The notes below the pieces were generated by a model. That model saw nothing but the letters and a program-made list of their open reading frames with translations. It did not search any database and was not told the origin of the DNA. 64,000 nt of DNA from Arthrobacter sp. zg-Y919 (GTDB taxonomy: Bacteria > Actinomycetota > Actinomycetes > Actinomycetales > Micrococcaceae): contig NZ_CP126242.1 in the NCBI RefSeq assembly GCF_030142045.1, positions 434,001-498,000 of the forward strand. The letters run 5' to 3'. Made by a program: the position numbers and the translations under genes. Shown in pieces: positions 48,638-57,082 of the stretch; positions within the stretch are counted from its first letter, which is position 1; every line of letters begins with the position of its first letter.

Positions 48638-48910
48638 CAACAACACCTGGACGGACACGACTTCAAACGGTCCGTCAAAGTATAAAGGGTGTTGAAGATC
48701 ATGCTGCTTGCGTCCACTATGTGGTTCCCGGACAACAACCTTTGGTTGCTGTGCCTGGAACACGAACCCACCCTCTTGTCCGGGGGTTGGTTCACCTTTT
48801 TTACCGCACTGCCGGCACCCTTGCAGCGTCTTTTTGGCGTGATAGGGGTTCCGGGACGTGTTGTAACCAGAGATTTCCCCACCCCGCTTTGCGGGGGTGC
48901 GGGTAGCAGG
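48638..48910 (+). other. 23S-5S spacer (operon 2)
   Basis: Same 3' arm of the 23S processing stem as in operon 1 up to 48740, then a different block (TTTGGTTGCTGTGCCTGGAA) and a 17-nt longer middle part with GCAGCGTCTTTTTGGCGTGA. Confidence 0.8.
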
Positions 48911-49028
48911 GTTACGGCGGTCATAGCGTGGGGGAAACGCCCGGTCCCATTCCGAACCCGGAAGCTAAGACCCACAGCGCCGATGGTACTGCATCCGGGA
49001 GGATGTGGGAGAGTAGGTCACCGCCGGA
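48911..49028 (+). rRNA. rrf: 5S ribosomal RNA (operon 2)
   Basis: Same sequence as the 5S at 38880, offset 10,031. Confidence 0.93.
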
Positions 49029-49048
49029 CAATATTTGAATAACAGGAT

Positions 49049-49085
49049 GAGCCCGTACCAGTGCTGGTACGGGCTCTTCCTCTTT
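49049..49085 (+). terminator. rRNA operon 2 terminator
   Basis: Same 13-bp stem and TTCCTCTTT as at 39018-39054. Confidence 0.9.
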
Positions 49086-49205
49086 AACCCGCCAGGCCTA
49101 ACCCGGGCGGTCCTGACCTTCGGGGAGCTGCCGGCGGGTTCCTTTGGCCGCCGTCGGGGACTGGCGCGTCCTGCATCTAGGCGGCACCAGCCCGACGGCA
49201 GCCGG

Positions 49206-49218
49206 TAGGCTGGACTGC
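49206..49218 (+). promoter_or_regulatory. Leaderless-type -10 of the SRPBCC gene
   Basis: TAGGCT (49206-49211), seven nt, then ATG at 49219. Confidence 0.5.
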
Positions 49219-49716
49219 ATGAGCGCTTCCCTGTTTTCCCACCCGGCCGACCCGGACCCGGAAGGCACGGACCCCGGACAGCCGGCCTCTGTCCCGGACG
49301 TTGTCGCGGTGCGGCAGGTCCCCCGCGACGCGGAGGAAGCCTTCAACGGATTCACCGATTACCTTCACTTATGGTGGCCGGAGGAACTGACTGACTTTGG
49401 TGAAGGAACCCACGCGGAGTTCGAGGGCGGGGTCCTCACCGAAACGGGACCGGACGGGGAAACGGCAGTGTGGGCCACGGTACGAACCCGGGAACCGGAC
49501 ACGCTGCTTGAACTGGACTGGGTAGCCGGACATAGCCCGCGGAACCCCACCGATGTACGCGTCGAATTCACGCCGGCGGAGGACGGGTCCACACTGGTCA
49601 CGCTCCGGCACGGTGGGCTGGACCGGCTGCCGGATGGCGCCGGTGAATACAGCCGTCTCCAGGAGGAATGGTCGGAGATCCTCGACCGCTACGCACGGTT
49701 TATGGGGGCACGGTAG
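49219..49716 (+). CDS. SRPBCC (START/Bet v1-like) domain protein
   Basis: 165-aa member of the SRPBCC ligand-binding superfamily, close to the AHSA1-type group; ligand unknown. After a 25-residue acidic Pro-rich start come VVAVRQVPRDAEEAFNGFTD, LHLWWPEELTDFG, LELDWVAGH.PRNPTDVRVE and TLVTLRHGGLDRL, the strand-helix pattern of the fold, closing with WSEILDRYARFM. ATG 49219 is preferred over an open frame to 49144 because of the TAGGCT geometry. Its stop TAG forms the first three bases of the -10 of the next gene. Confidence 0.8.
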   Translation: MSASLFSHPADPDPEGTDPGQPASVPDVVAVRQVPRDAEEAFNGFTDYLHLWWPEELTDFGEGTHAEFEGGVLTETGPDGETAVWATVRTREPDTLLELDWVAGHSPRNPTDVRVEFTPAEDGSTLVTLRHGGLDRLPDGAGEYSRLQEEWSEILDRYARFMGAR

Positions 49717-49725
49717 TCTGCTGGC
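49714..49725 (+). promoter_or_regulatory. Leaderless-type -10 overlapping a stop codon
   Basis: TAGTCT (49714-49719), whose TAG is the stop of the SRPBCC gene, then six nt and ATG at 49726. Confidence 0.5.
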
Positions 49726-51099
49726 ATGTCCCTAGATGCACTCCGCGGGCTTAGCCTCAGCGGGGCGGACCTGCAGGTCGATACCGCGCCGGAGGTCCTG
49801 GCCGCCTACGCGATCGATCAGGGACCCGTGCGCGCGTACGCCGAACCCCGGGCGGTCGTCTGGCCCGCCAATGTGCAGGCCGTCCAGGACGTGATGCGCT
49901 GGGCCACGGCAACGGGGACTGCGGTGGTTCCGCGTGGTGCGGGAACCGGTGTTTCCGGCGGGGCGCATGCAACGGACGGATGCATCGTCCTCTGCCTGGA
50001 CCGGATGAACCGGATCCTCGAAATCAATGCGCAGGATGAGGTGGCCGTCGTCGAACCTGGCGTGGTCAACGCGGACCTGAACGCGGCCGCAGCGTCCCAC
50101 GGGTTGATGTACGCGCCGGATCCGGCCAGCTACCTGACCTCCACCATCGGCGGGAATGTGGCCACCAATGCCGGTGGCCTGCGCTGCGCCAAATATGGAG
50201 TGACCCGTGACTCCGTACTGGCCCTCGACGTTGTCCTCGCGGACGGCACCCTTATCAGCACCGGTCAGCGTACCTTCAAGGGGGTCGCGGGATATGACCT
50301 CACGGGGCTTTTCACCGGGTCCGAAGGCACCTTGGGCATCATCGTCGGCATCACTGTCCGTCTGCGGTACCTGCCGGTGGAGATCCGTACGATCGCCGCG
50401 TTCTTCCCCGATTTCCCGACGGCGGCTGCCGGCGTTTTAGCCGTAGGTGCGGCCCGCGTACAGCCAGCCATCATGGAGCTGTTGGACGGTGCCACCCTGA
50501 GCGCCCTGGACGAAACGCACGGCAGTAACCTGCGCTCGAGGGGAAACGCCCTGCTGCTGATTCAAACCGACGGTTTCGGTGCCGGGGCCGAAGCCGACAT
50601 GGTGCGGAGCGTACTCACAGAACATGCATCCGCCGTTACCAGTGAAGGGTCGGCCGAAGCCGTACGCCTGGTGGAGCTGCGCCGGCACAGCCGGGGAGAC
50701 GGCGATGTAAACCAATCACGGGTAGGGGAGGACGTGGCCGTGCCGCGCTCGGCGCTGGTGCGGTACGTTGCGGACTTGGAGCGGATGGCGGCGCAGCATC
50801 GAGTGAACCTCAAGGTGGTGGCCCACGCGGGGGACGGCAACCTGCACCCGACCTTTTGGGTGCAGGCTGCCGACAAAAGTGGAGCAGCGCGGCTGGATGC
50901 GGCGCTGGATGAGTCCATATCCGTCGCCCTGTCATCCGGCGGAACCATCACCGGCGAACACGGTGTGGGACAGTTCAAGCTCCGGTGGCTGCCGCAGGAG
51001 CAGCAGGCCGAGGTGCTGGAGCTTCAACGCAGAATCAAAAGCGTGTTTGACCCTGCAGGCATCCTGAATCCCGGAAAGGCAATTGCCGGTTCGGGCTAA
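49726..51099 (+). CDS. FAD-linked oxidase, GlcD-like (glycolate/D-lactate dehydrogenase family)
   Basis: 457-aa flavoprotein oxidising a 2-hydroxyacid such as glycolate or D-lactate. The FAD-binding PCMH domain has PRGAGTGVSGGAH (near residue 66), EPGVVNADLN, YAPDPAS..TSTIGGNVATNAGGLRC and GVAGYDLTGLFTGSEGTLGII. The C-terminal cap contains KVVAHAGDGNLHPTFWV and TGEHGVGQFK (metal/active-site His), ending KSVFDPAGILNPGKA. The iron-sulfur partner GlcF is not next to it, so it may act alone or with a distant partner. Leaderless ATG start. Confidence 0.88.
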   Translation: MSLDALRGLSLSGADLQVDTAPEVLAAYAIDQGPVRAYAEPRAVVWPANVQAVQDVMRWATATGTAVVPRGAGTGVSGGAHATDGCIVLCLDRMNRILEINAQDEVAVVEPGVVNADLNAAAASHGLMYAPDPASYLTSTIGGNVATNAGGLRCAKYGVTRDSVLALDVVLADGTLISTGQRTFKGVAGYDLTGLFTGSEGTLGIIVGITVRLRYLPVEIRTIAAFFPDFPTAAAGVLAVGAARVQPAIMELLDGATLSALDETHGSNLRSRGNALLLIQTDGFGAGAEADMVRSVLTEHASAVTSEGSAEAVRLVELRRHSRGDGDVNQSRVGEDVAVPRSALVRYVADLERMAAQHRVNLKVVAHAGDGNLHPTFWVQAADKSGAARLDAALDESISVALSSGGTITGEHGVGQFKLRWLPQEQQAEVLELQRRIKSVFDPAGILNPGKAIAGSG

Positions 51100-51111
51100 G
51101 GACCTTAGGAA

Positions 51112-52821
51112 CTACTCCAGCCGCAGCCACACCGTACGGTTAGGCCGCAGACGCTTCCCTTCGAGAGCATCCGGAGCGCTGCCCAGCAGCAACGGCAGGT
51201 CCGGAAGCTCCACCGGCACGTCCCCCATATTCATGGCCACCAGGATGGTGCCGTTGACGAAAGCGACAAGTCCCTCGCCGTCGTGCTCCGGCCACCAGGC
51301 CAGGGAACCGTGGCCCAGGCGCAGCTGCCGGCGCAGTGCGAGGGCACTACGGTACAGGTTCAACGTCGAATCGGGGTTACGCTGCTCGATATCCCGGGAA
51401 TGCCTGCCCCAGATAGGGGGCTGCGGCAGCCAGCTCTCGCCAGTGGAACTGAAGCCGTAGCTGGGGAGGTTCGCCTTCCAGGGCAGCGGCACGCGGTTGC
51501 CGTCCCGTCCGACGCGGACACCGGCGGTGCGGTGGAACGTCGGATCCTGCCGGAACTCGTCCGGGAGCAGTGTATGGTCCGGCAGCCCGAGTTCCTCCCC
51601 CTGATAGAGGTAAACACCGCCGGGCAGTGCCAGCATCAGCAGCGTGGCAGCACGGGCACGGGCAATACCGAGTTCGAGGTTCGGCTGTTCGTCCCGCGGC
51701 CCGAGGCCGTCTCCGCTGCGGGGGCCGGCGCCGGTCAGGCCGAAGCGGCTGGTGTGCCGGACGACGTCGTGGTTGGAGAGCACCCACGTGGTGGGTGCCC
51801 CGACCCGGTCGAACGCCTGCAGGGAAGACTCGATGACTTCCCGCAGCGCGGGGGCGTGCCAGGGGTGGTGCAGGTAGGCGAAGTTGAACGTCTGGTGCAT
51901 TTCGTCCGGGCGCACCCAGTCGCTGAGGCGTTCGATGGGGTCGATGGTCGCTTCGGCGCAGAGCACCCGGTCGCCGTCGTAGGAGTCCAGGATCTTCCGC
52001 CAGGACCGGTAGATGTCGTGGATGCCGGGCTGGCCGAACATCGGGGCCGCATGGCCGGGGAACCCTTCGGAGGAGGACCCGTCGGCGCGTCCGCCCCAGT
52101 CCGGGAGCCCGGATTTCTTGATCAGTGCGTGGGCGACGTCGACGCGGAACCCGCCGACGCCGCGGTCCAGCCAGAACCGCAGGATCTTCTCGAACTCGGC
52201 GTGCACGGCGGGGCTGTCCCAGTTGAAGTCCGGCTGGGAGGTGTCGAACAGGTGCAGGTACCACTGTCCGGGGGTGCCGTCGGGTTCCGTAACGCGGGTC
52301 CAGGCCGGGCCGCCGAAGTGCGACTGCCAGTTGTTCGGAGGGTTTTCCCCGTGTTCGCCGGTGCCGTCGCGGAAGATGAACAGGTCCCGGGCCGGGGAGC
52401 CGGCGGGGGAGGTGAGGGCAGCCTGGAAGAGGGGGTGCTGGTCGGAGCAGTGGTTGGGGACCAGGTCCACAATGATGCGGATGTTATGGCGGGAGGCTTC
52501 GGCGACGAGGGCGTCGAAGTCGTCCAGGGTGCCGAAGAGGGGGTCCACGGAGCAGTAGTCGGCGACGTCGTAGCCGGCGTCCTTCTGGGGTGAGCGGTAG
52601 AAGGGGGAGAGCCAGATGGCGTCGATGTCGAGTTCGGCCAGGGTGGGGATCTCGGCGGTGATGCCGGGCAGGTCTCCGACTCCGTCTCCGCGCAGGTCAC
52701 GGAACGAGCGCGGGTAGATCTGGTAGATCACCGAGGACCGCCACCATTCACGGCCGGTGGACGGCTCATGCACGGGGACCAGCCTGGAGACGGCTGAAGC
52801 GGTAGTCAGCTGTTCAACCAT
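51112..52821 (-). CDS. GH13 alpha-glucosidase / oligo-1,6-glucosidase
   Basis: Hydrolyses alpha-glucosidic bonds of short malto- or isomalto-oligosaccharides in the cytoplasm. Start region WWRSSVIYQIYPRSFRDL.GDG with the calcium-type loop, region I VDLVPNHCS (near residue 120), nucleophile Asp in GFRVDVAHAL, acid Glu in CAEAT, third Asp in LSNHDVVRH. 569 aa, normal for the AglA/MalL group. ATG 52821 with GGAAGGAAG upstream. Its stop is 12 nt past the end of the converging GlcD-like gene. No sugar-specific regulator is adjacent. Confidence 0.92.
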   Translation of the reverse strand: MVEQLTTASAVSRLVPVHEPSTGREWWRSSVIYQIYPRSFRDLRGDGVGDLPGITAEIPTLAELDIDAIWLSPFYRSPQKDAGYDVADYCSVDPLFGTLDDFDALVAEASRHNIRIIVDLVPNHCSDQHPLFQAALTSPAGSPARDLFIFRDGTGEHGENPPNNWQSHFGGPAWTRVTEPDGTPGQWYLHLFDTSQPDFNWDSPAVHAEFEKILRFWLDRGVGGFRVDVAHALIKKSGLPDWGGRADGSSSEGFPGHAAPMFGQPGIHDIYRSWRKILDSYDGDRVLCAEATIDPIERLSDWVRPDEMHQTFNFAYLHHPWHAPALREVIESSLQAFDRVGAPTTWVLSNHDVVRHTSRFGLTGAGPRSGDGLGPRDEQPNLELGIARARAATLLMLALPGGVYLYQGEELGLPDHTLLPDEFRQDPTFHRTAGVRVGRDGNRVPLPWKANLPSYGFSSTGESWLPQPPIWGRHSRDIEQRNPDSTLNLYRSALALRRQLRLGHGSLAWWPEHDGEGLVAFVNGTILVAMNMGDVPVELPDLPLLLGSAPDALEGKRLRPNRTVWLRLE

Positions 52822-53037
52822 TCAGGGCGTCTTCCTTCCGCAGGTTATATGGACTAACACTTCCATTTAACGTCCGGGATTCCTCCGGAGATGCGAACTG
52901 CAGCCGGAATCACACGAGAGGTTTGCCACGCATTTATGAGACGGTGGGCACACCTCGGGCAGACCTATAAGCTGGGGACAGACCACATCGGCGGCCGGTC
53001 CCGGTGCCGGCATGTCTACTTACCCAAGGGGAACAAC

Positions 53038-53541
53038 GTGTCTGAAAACCGCCCAGACGGGCAGCCCGGCGCCAACCCGGGAGCCAATAACGAGAATGCT
53101 TCGGACGACGGCCAGTACGGTCCTCCGTCCCCGCAGCCAGGCTATCCCGGAGTGCCCGACCCGACGGACAGTACCGCATATCCGTCCTACGGACAGCAGG
53201 ACAGCTACCCCGGAGGTGGCCAGCAGACGCCGGCCTACAGCCAGCAGCAGGGTTACCCCGGCTACGGCGAACAGCCGGCGTACCCGGCCTACGGCCAGGC
53301 CGGTTACCCGGTGCCGCGTCCGAACCCCGGACAAGCCATGGGCATCGCCGGCCTTGTCACATCCTTCTTCTTTTCCGTACTCGGTCTGGTGCTGAGCATC
53401 GTGGGCCTGACCCAGTCCCGCAAGGCAGGGATGGGTAACACCCCCGCCGTCATAGGCATCGTCGTCGGCAGCCTGGGAACCATCTTCGGGGTGCTGATGT
53501 TCATCTTCATCGTCCTCGCGGCCACGGCCAGCCGGTATTAA
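53038..53541 (+). CDS. DUF4190-type membrane protein with Pro/Gly/Tyr-rich N-terminus
   Basis: 167-aa membrane protein of unknown function. GTG 53038 has AAGGGGAACAAC directly upstream; the open frame continues to 52891 but lacks support. Residues 1-95 are low-complexity, with repeated (Q/G)YPGYG and PAYGQ units (GYP-rich, likely disordered and outside or cytosolic). Residues 97-165 hold two membrane helices separated by a short basic loop (QSRKAGMGN), the DUF4190 pattern. Such proteins are common in actinobacteria; role not known. Confidence 0.75.
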   Translation: MSENRPDGQPGANPGANNENASDDGQYGPPSPQPGYPGVPDPTDSTAYPSYGQQDSYPGGGQQTPAYSQQQGYPGYGEQPAYPAYGQAGYPVPRPNPGQAMGIAGLVTSFFFSVLGLVLSIVGLTQSRKAGMGNTPAVIGIVVGSLGTIFGVLMFIFIVLAATASRY

Positions 53542-53574
53542 CCGGGAACCGCCGCCAGCCGCAGGAGCACCTGC

Positions 53575-54936
53575 TTAGGCCGGCGCTCCTCCGGCATCCA
53601 GGATTTCCATCGTCCGGGTATCGGTGCTGAGCAGGATGGCGGCTTCATCCCGGCGGTGCCGGAGGATGGTGTCCATGTAGGACTGCACCGCTTCCGCCAT
53701 CGGCACATTGCGGTTGGCCTTTTCGGACATGTACCACCGGTGCTCCAGGACTTCATGCACCACTTCGGCGGCTTCCAGCTTGCTGCCCAGGTCGCGGGGG
53801 ACGGCTTTGACGATTGGTTCGAACACCTGGGTGACCCACAGGTGCGCACTGAGCTCTTCATCGAGTTCCGGATGACTGGTCACCCGGTAGGAGTCCAGGT
53901 CATTGAGGAGCCTGCGGGCCTGGTTTTCCTGGGCATCGATTCCGGTCAGGCGCAGCAGCCGGCGCTGGTGATGGCCGGCGTCGACCACCTTAGGCTGCAA
54001 CTGGACCTGCGTCCCGTCGGGGGTGGTGCTGATGCTGAGCTCGTCGACGTCGAATCCCAGGTCATTGAGGCGGCGGATGCGTGCATCCACGCGCCACCGG
54101 TCAGCCATCCCGAAGGATTCCCGCTCCGTCAGCTCCGCCCAGAGCCGGCGGTAACTGTCCATGATCCGTTCGCTGGTGGCCAGCGGATCCACGGATTCCT
54201 CAATCAGGCCGCCCTCCGCGAGGTCCATCAGTTCTCCGGCGATGTTGACCCGGGCGATTTCCAGGTCGTATTCACGCTGGCCGTTGGAAAGCTCCGGGTA
54301 GAGTTCACCGGTTTCGGCGTCCACGAGGTACGCCGCGAAGGCGCCGGCGTCGCGGCGGAAGAGGGTGTTGGACAGGGACACGTCGCCCCAGTAAAAGCCC
54401 GCCAGATGCAGGCGGACCAGCAGCAGCGCCTGCGCGTCGATCAGGCGGGTCAGGGTCACCTCGCGCAGGGTCTGGGAGAAGACGGCACGGTAGGGCAGGG
54501 AAAAGCGCAGATGCCGGGTGACCAGGACCGGCTGCAGCTCTTCGCCCGCGGAATCCATGCGCCCGGTGATCACGGCCACGGGCGCCACCGCGGGAACATT
54601 CAGCCGGCGGAGCTTGCGCAGCATGTGGTATTCCTGCCGGGCCACGTGTTCGCTGGTTTCCTTAATGGCAATCAGCGAATCGCCCAGACGGGCGAAGCGG
54701 ACAACGTGGCGGGAGATGCCGCGGGGGAGGGCGGCCAGGTTCTCCTTGGGCCATTCCTCGAGCGGAATGTGCCAGGGCAGGTCCAGCAGTGCCGGGTCCA
54801 TGGAAGCGGCCGTGATGTTCAACGACCCAAGTGTGTTGATCCGTTGGGTCGAGGACCGTGTGGTGCGGGGCAGCTTGCCGGCCTGCTCCCAGTCGGTGGG
54901 TTCATTCTGCCAACTGGCAGGTGCAGCGTCTGTCAT
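53575..54936 (-). CDS. DUF4032 protein with kinase-like fold
   Basis: 453-aa actinobacterial protein of unknown function. The N-terminal half looks like a lipopolysaccharide-kinase (Kdo/WaaP-type) fold: a Lys in LIAIKETSEHVARQEY (near residue 92), a catalytic-loop-like GFYWGDVSLSNTLF (Asp, Asn; near residue 183) and a metal-loop-like YLVDAETGELYP. The C-terminal half, from about residue 270, is the DUF4032 region with HHQRRLLRLTGID and HRWYMSEKANR. It follows the sugar ABC ATPase but is separated from it by a terminator. Confidence 0.78.
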   Translation of the reverse strand: MTDAAPASWQNEPTDWEQAGKLPRTTRSSTQRINTLGSLNITAASMDPALLDLPWHIPLEEWPKENLAALPRGISRHVVRFARLGDSLIAIKETSEHVARQEYHMLRKLRRLNVPAVAPVAVITGRMDSAGEELQPVLVTRHLRFSLPYRAVFSQTLREVTLTRLIDAQALLLVRLHLAGFYWGDVSLSNTLFRRDAGAFAAYLVDAETGELYPELSNGQREYDLEIARVNIAGELMDLAEGGLIEESVDPLATSERIMDSYRRLWAELTERESFGMADRWRVDARIRRLNDLGFDVDELSISTTPDGTQVQLQPKVVDAGHHQRRLLRLTGIDAQENQARRLLNDLDSYRVTSHPELDEELSAHLWVTQVFEPIVKAVPRDLGSKLEAAEVVHEVLEHRWYMSEKANRNVPMAEAVQSYMDTILRHRRDEAAILLSTDTRTMEILDAGGAPA

Positions 54937-54972
54937 AGGCGAAAGCCCTTACATCTCAAGCATGCGTTAAGG

Positions 54973-55026
54973 AAAAAGCGGTGGCTCCCCATCTCAGAGT
55001 TTAGTTGAGCAGGGAAGCCACCGCAT
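54973..55026 (-). terminator. Terminator after the ABC ATPase gene
   Basis: On the minus strand GCGGTGGCTTCCC pairs with GGGGAGCCACCGC (55024-55012 with 54990-54978) around a CTCA/TGAG inner stem and ends in TTTTT. Confidence 0.85.
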
Positions 55027-55042
55027 GCTGTTACGGTGCGGG

Positions 55043-56131
55043 TTAGGCCTGTTCCGCCAGCCGTTCCCCGTTGGAGGTATCGAACAGGTGCACGTGGCCC
55101 TTCTGCGGGCGGACGTGGAGCGTGTCGCCCTTCAGCGGAGGACGCCGTCCATCGACCCGGACCACCATGTCGTAATCCTTGCCGTCGATGCTGCTGTGGC
55201 CGTATACGTAGGCGTCGGCGCCCAGCTCCTCGACAACGTCGACCTCCACCCGCAGGCCTTCGCCCTCGGGCACCGTTTCCAGGTCCTCGGGACGGACACC
55301 CAGGGTCACCGTGTTGCCGGCGGCCGCACCGAGAACGGAACTCTCCACCGGGTAGACGGCACCGCCAAAGGCAACGCCGCCGTCGACCACCGGAAGCTCG
55401 AGCAGGTTCATGGCGGGGGAGCCGATGAAGCCGGCAACGAACACGTTCCGGGGGTGGTCGTAGAGGTTCCGCGGGGTGTCGACCTGCTGCAGGATGCCGT
55501 CCTTCAGCACCGCGACCCGGTCACCCATGGTCATGGCTTCAACCTGGTCGTGGGTGACGTACACGGTGGTGACCCCGAGGCGGCGGGTCAGCGACGCAAT
55601 CTGGGTGCGGGTCTGCACACGCAGCTTGGCATCCAGGTTGGACAGGGGCTCATCCATCAGGAAGACCTGCGGGTTACGGACAATGGCCCGGCCCATGGCA
55701 ACACGCTGGCGCTGGCCACCCGAGAGTGCCTTCGGCTTGCGGTCCAGGAAGTCTTCGAGGTCCAGCAGCTTTGCCGCCTCGCGGACGCGTTCAAGCCGCT
55801 CTTCCTTGCCGATGCCGGCAATCTTCAGGGCGAAGCCCATGTTGTCCGCCACGGACATGTGCGGGTACAGCGCATAGTTCTGGAAAACCATGGCGATATC
55901 GCGGTCCTTGGGCGGAACGTCGGTGACATCCCGGTCGCCGATCAGGATCCGCCCGGAGTTGACGTCTTCGAGACCGGCGAGCATGCGCAGCGAGGTGGAT
56001 TTTCCGCAGCCCGACGGGCCGACGAGAACCAGGAATTCGCCGTCGGCGATTTCGAGGCTGAGGTTGTCTACCGCGGGACGTTCGGTCCCCGGGTAGAGGC
56101 GTGTGGCCTGGTCAAACGTTACCGTTGCCAT
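55043..56131 (-). CDS. Sugar ABC transporter ATP-binding protein (UgpC/MsmK/MalK type)
   Basis: ATPase that powers carbohydrate ABC importers. Walker A GPSGCGKST (near residue 37), Q-loop FQNYALYPHMS, signature LSGGQRQRVAMGRAI, Walker B VFLMDEPLSNLD and switch His in VTHDQ. The C-terminal TOBE/regulatory domain (about 235-362) has GVRPEDL. 362 aa from ATG 56131, which is preceded by AAGGGAAACACC; a GTG five codons upstream overlaps that ribosome-binding site and is less likely. No permease or binding-protein genes are adjacent, typical of a shared ATPase serving several importers. Specificity cannot be read from the sequence. Confidence 0.92.
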   Translation of the reverse strand: MATVTFDQATRLYPGTERPAVDNLSLEIADGEFLVLVGPSGCGKSTSLRMLAGLEDVNSGRILIGDRDVTDVPPKDRDIAMVFQNYALYPHMSVADNMGFALKIAGIGKEERLERVREAAKLLDLEDFLDRKPKALSGGQRQRVAMGRAIVRNPQVFLMDEPLSNLDAKLRVQTRTQIASLTRRLGVTTVYVTHDQVEAMTMGDRVAVLKDGILQQVDTPRNLYDHPRNVFVAGFIGSPAMNLLELPVVDGGVAFGGAVYPVESSVLGAAAGNTVTLGVRPEDLETVPEGEGLRVEVDVVEELGADAYVYGHSSIDGKDYDMVVRVDGRRPPLKGDTLHVRPQKGHVHLFDTSNGERLAEQA

Positions 56132-56299
56132 GGTGTTTCCCTTCACGGGCAGGTACGTGCCCGACGATCCGTTGTGAATGGAGAGCTATTGAGTTGGATG
56201 TAGAGCCGCATGGCACAGGTCTTCTCCGACCTGTGGTGCGGGTCACAGGGTCAGTATGGCACAGGTTGGCAGAAGGCGACCGGGCACCGGCCGCAGGTA

Positions 56300-57082
56300 T
56301 CAGCTGGCGGTGGCGTCGGCGCGCAGTCGCGCAAGTTCGACCAGGACGCCGGTGAACGCCTCGGGGGATGCGACCCGGTAGGCCGCGGCAGTGGTTCCCT
56401 CGCCCACCTTGATTCCGACGTCGCCGGGGGCAAGGGCCTCGAAGCCGCGTTCGTCGGTGACATCGTCCCCGGCGAAGAGCACCGCCGTCGCGCCGGTCAG
56501 CTGGCGCAGGGCCCGGATACCCTCGCCCTTGTTGGTGTGGACCACCGAGGCCTCCAGTACGGACTTGCCGTCGGTGACCTGCACGCCGTCGAGCAGGCTC
56601 AGTTCCCGCCGGGCCTCGGCTGTGGCTGCGGCGGCAACCGCCCCGGACACGCTGCGTGTATGCAGGACGACGCCGGCGGGCTTGTCTTCGAGCCGGCAGC
56701 CCGGGTGGCGGGCGGTCACGGATTCCACCGCTGTGCGGGCCCGGGCCAGCAGCTCGGCCTGTTCGGCGGTCAGCTGCAGGGGTTCCTGGTTGGGTCCGGT
56801 CCAGGTCTCGGCACCGTGGCTGCCGATAAGGAGGGTTTCCGGGTCCGGTGTGGCTACGGTGCGCAGACTGTCCAGCGCGCGTCCGGAAATGAACGCGGTG
56901 ACGGTCTCCGGGAGGGTGGCCAGGGCGCGGACCGCTGCGGCCGAGCCGTCCAGCGGCCGGGCGTCCTCGGCATGCTCCACCAGCGGGGACAGCACCCCGT
57001 CAAAGTCCAGCGCCACGAGCAGTTTCCCGGTCCGGGACAGGGTTTCCAGCGCCTCCTGCAGGCGCGCGTCCTGCACACTCAT
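56300..57082 (-). CDS. otsB: Trehalose-6-phosphate phosphatase
   Basis: HAD-family phosphatase releasing trehalose. Motif I with the nucleophile Asp is LVALDFDGVLSPL (near residue 19), motif II Ser/Thr in TAFISGR, motif III/IV with Lys in NKGEGIRAL and GDDVTDERGFEAL. 260 aa. Its ATG overlaps the otsA stop by 4 nt, so it is translated together with the synthase. Confidence 0.93.
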   Translation of the reverse strand: MSVQDARLQEALETLSRTGKLLVALDFDGVLSPLVEHAEDARPLDGSAAAVRALATLPETVTAFISGRALDSLRTVATPDPETLLIGSHGAETWTGPNQEPLQLTAEQAELLARARTAVESVTARHPGCRLEDKPAGVVLHTRSVSGAVAAAATAEARRELSLLDGVQVTDGKSVLEASVVHTNKGEGIRALRQLTGATAVLFAGDDVTDERGFEALAPGDVGIKVGEGTTAAAYRVASPEAFTGVLVELARLRADATAS

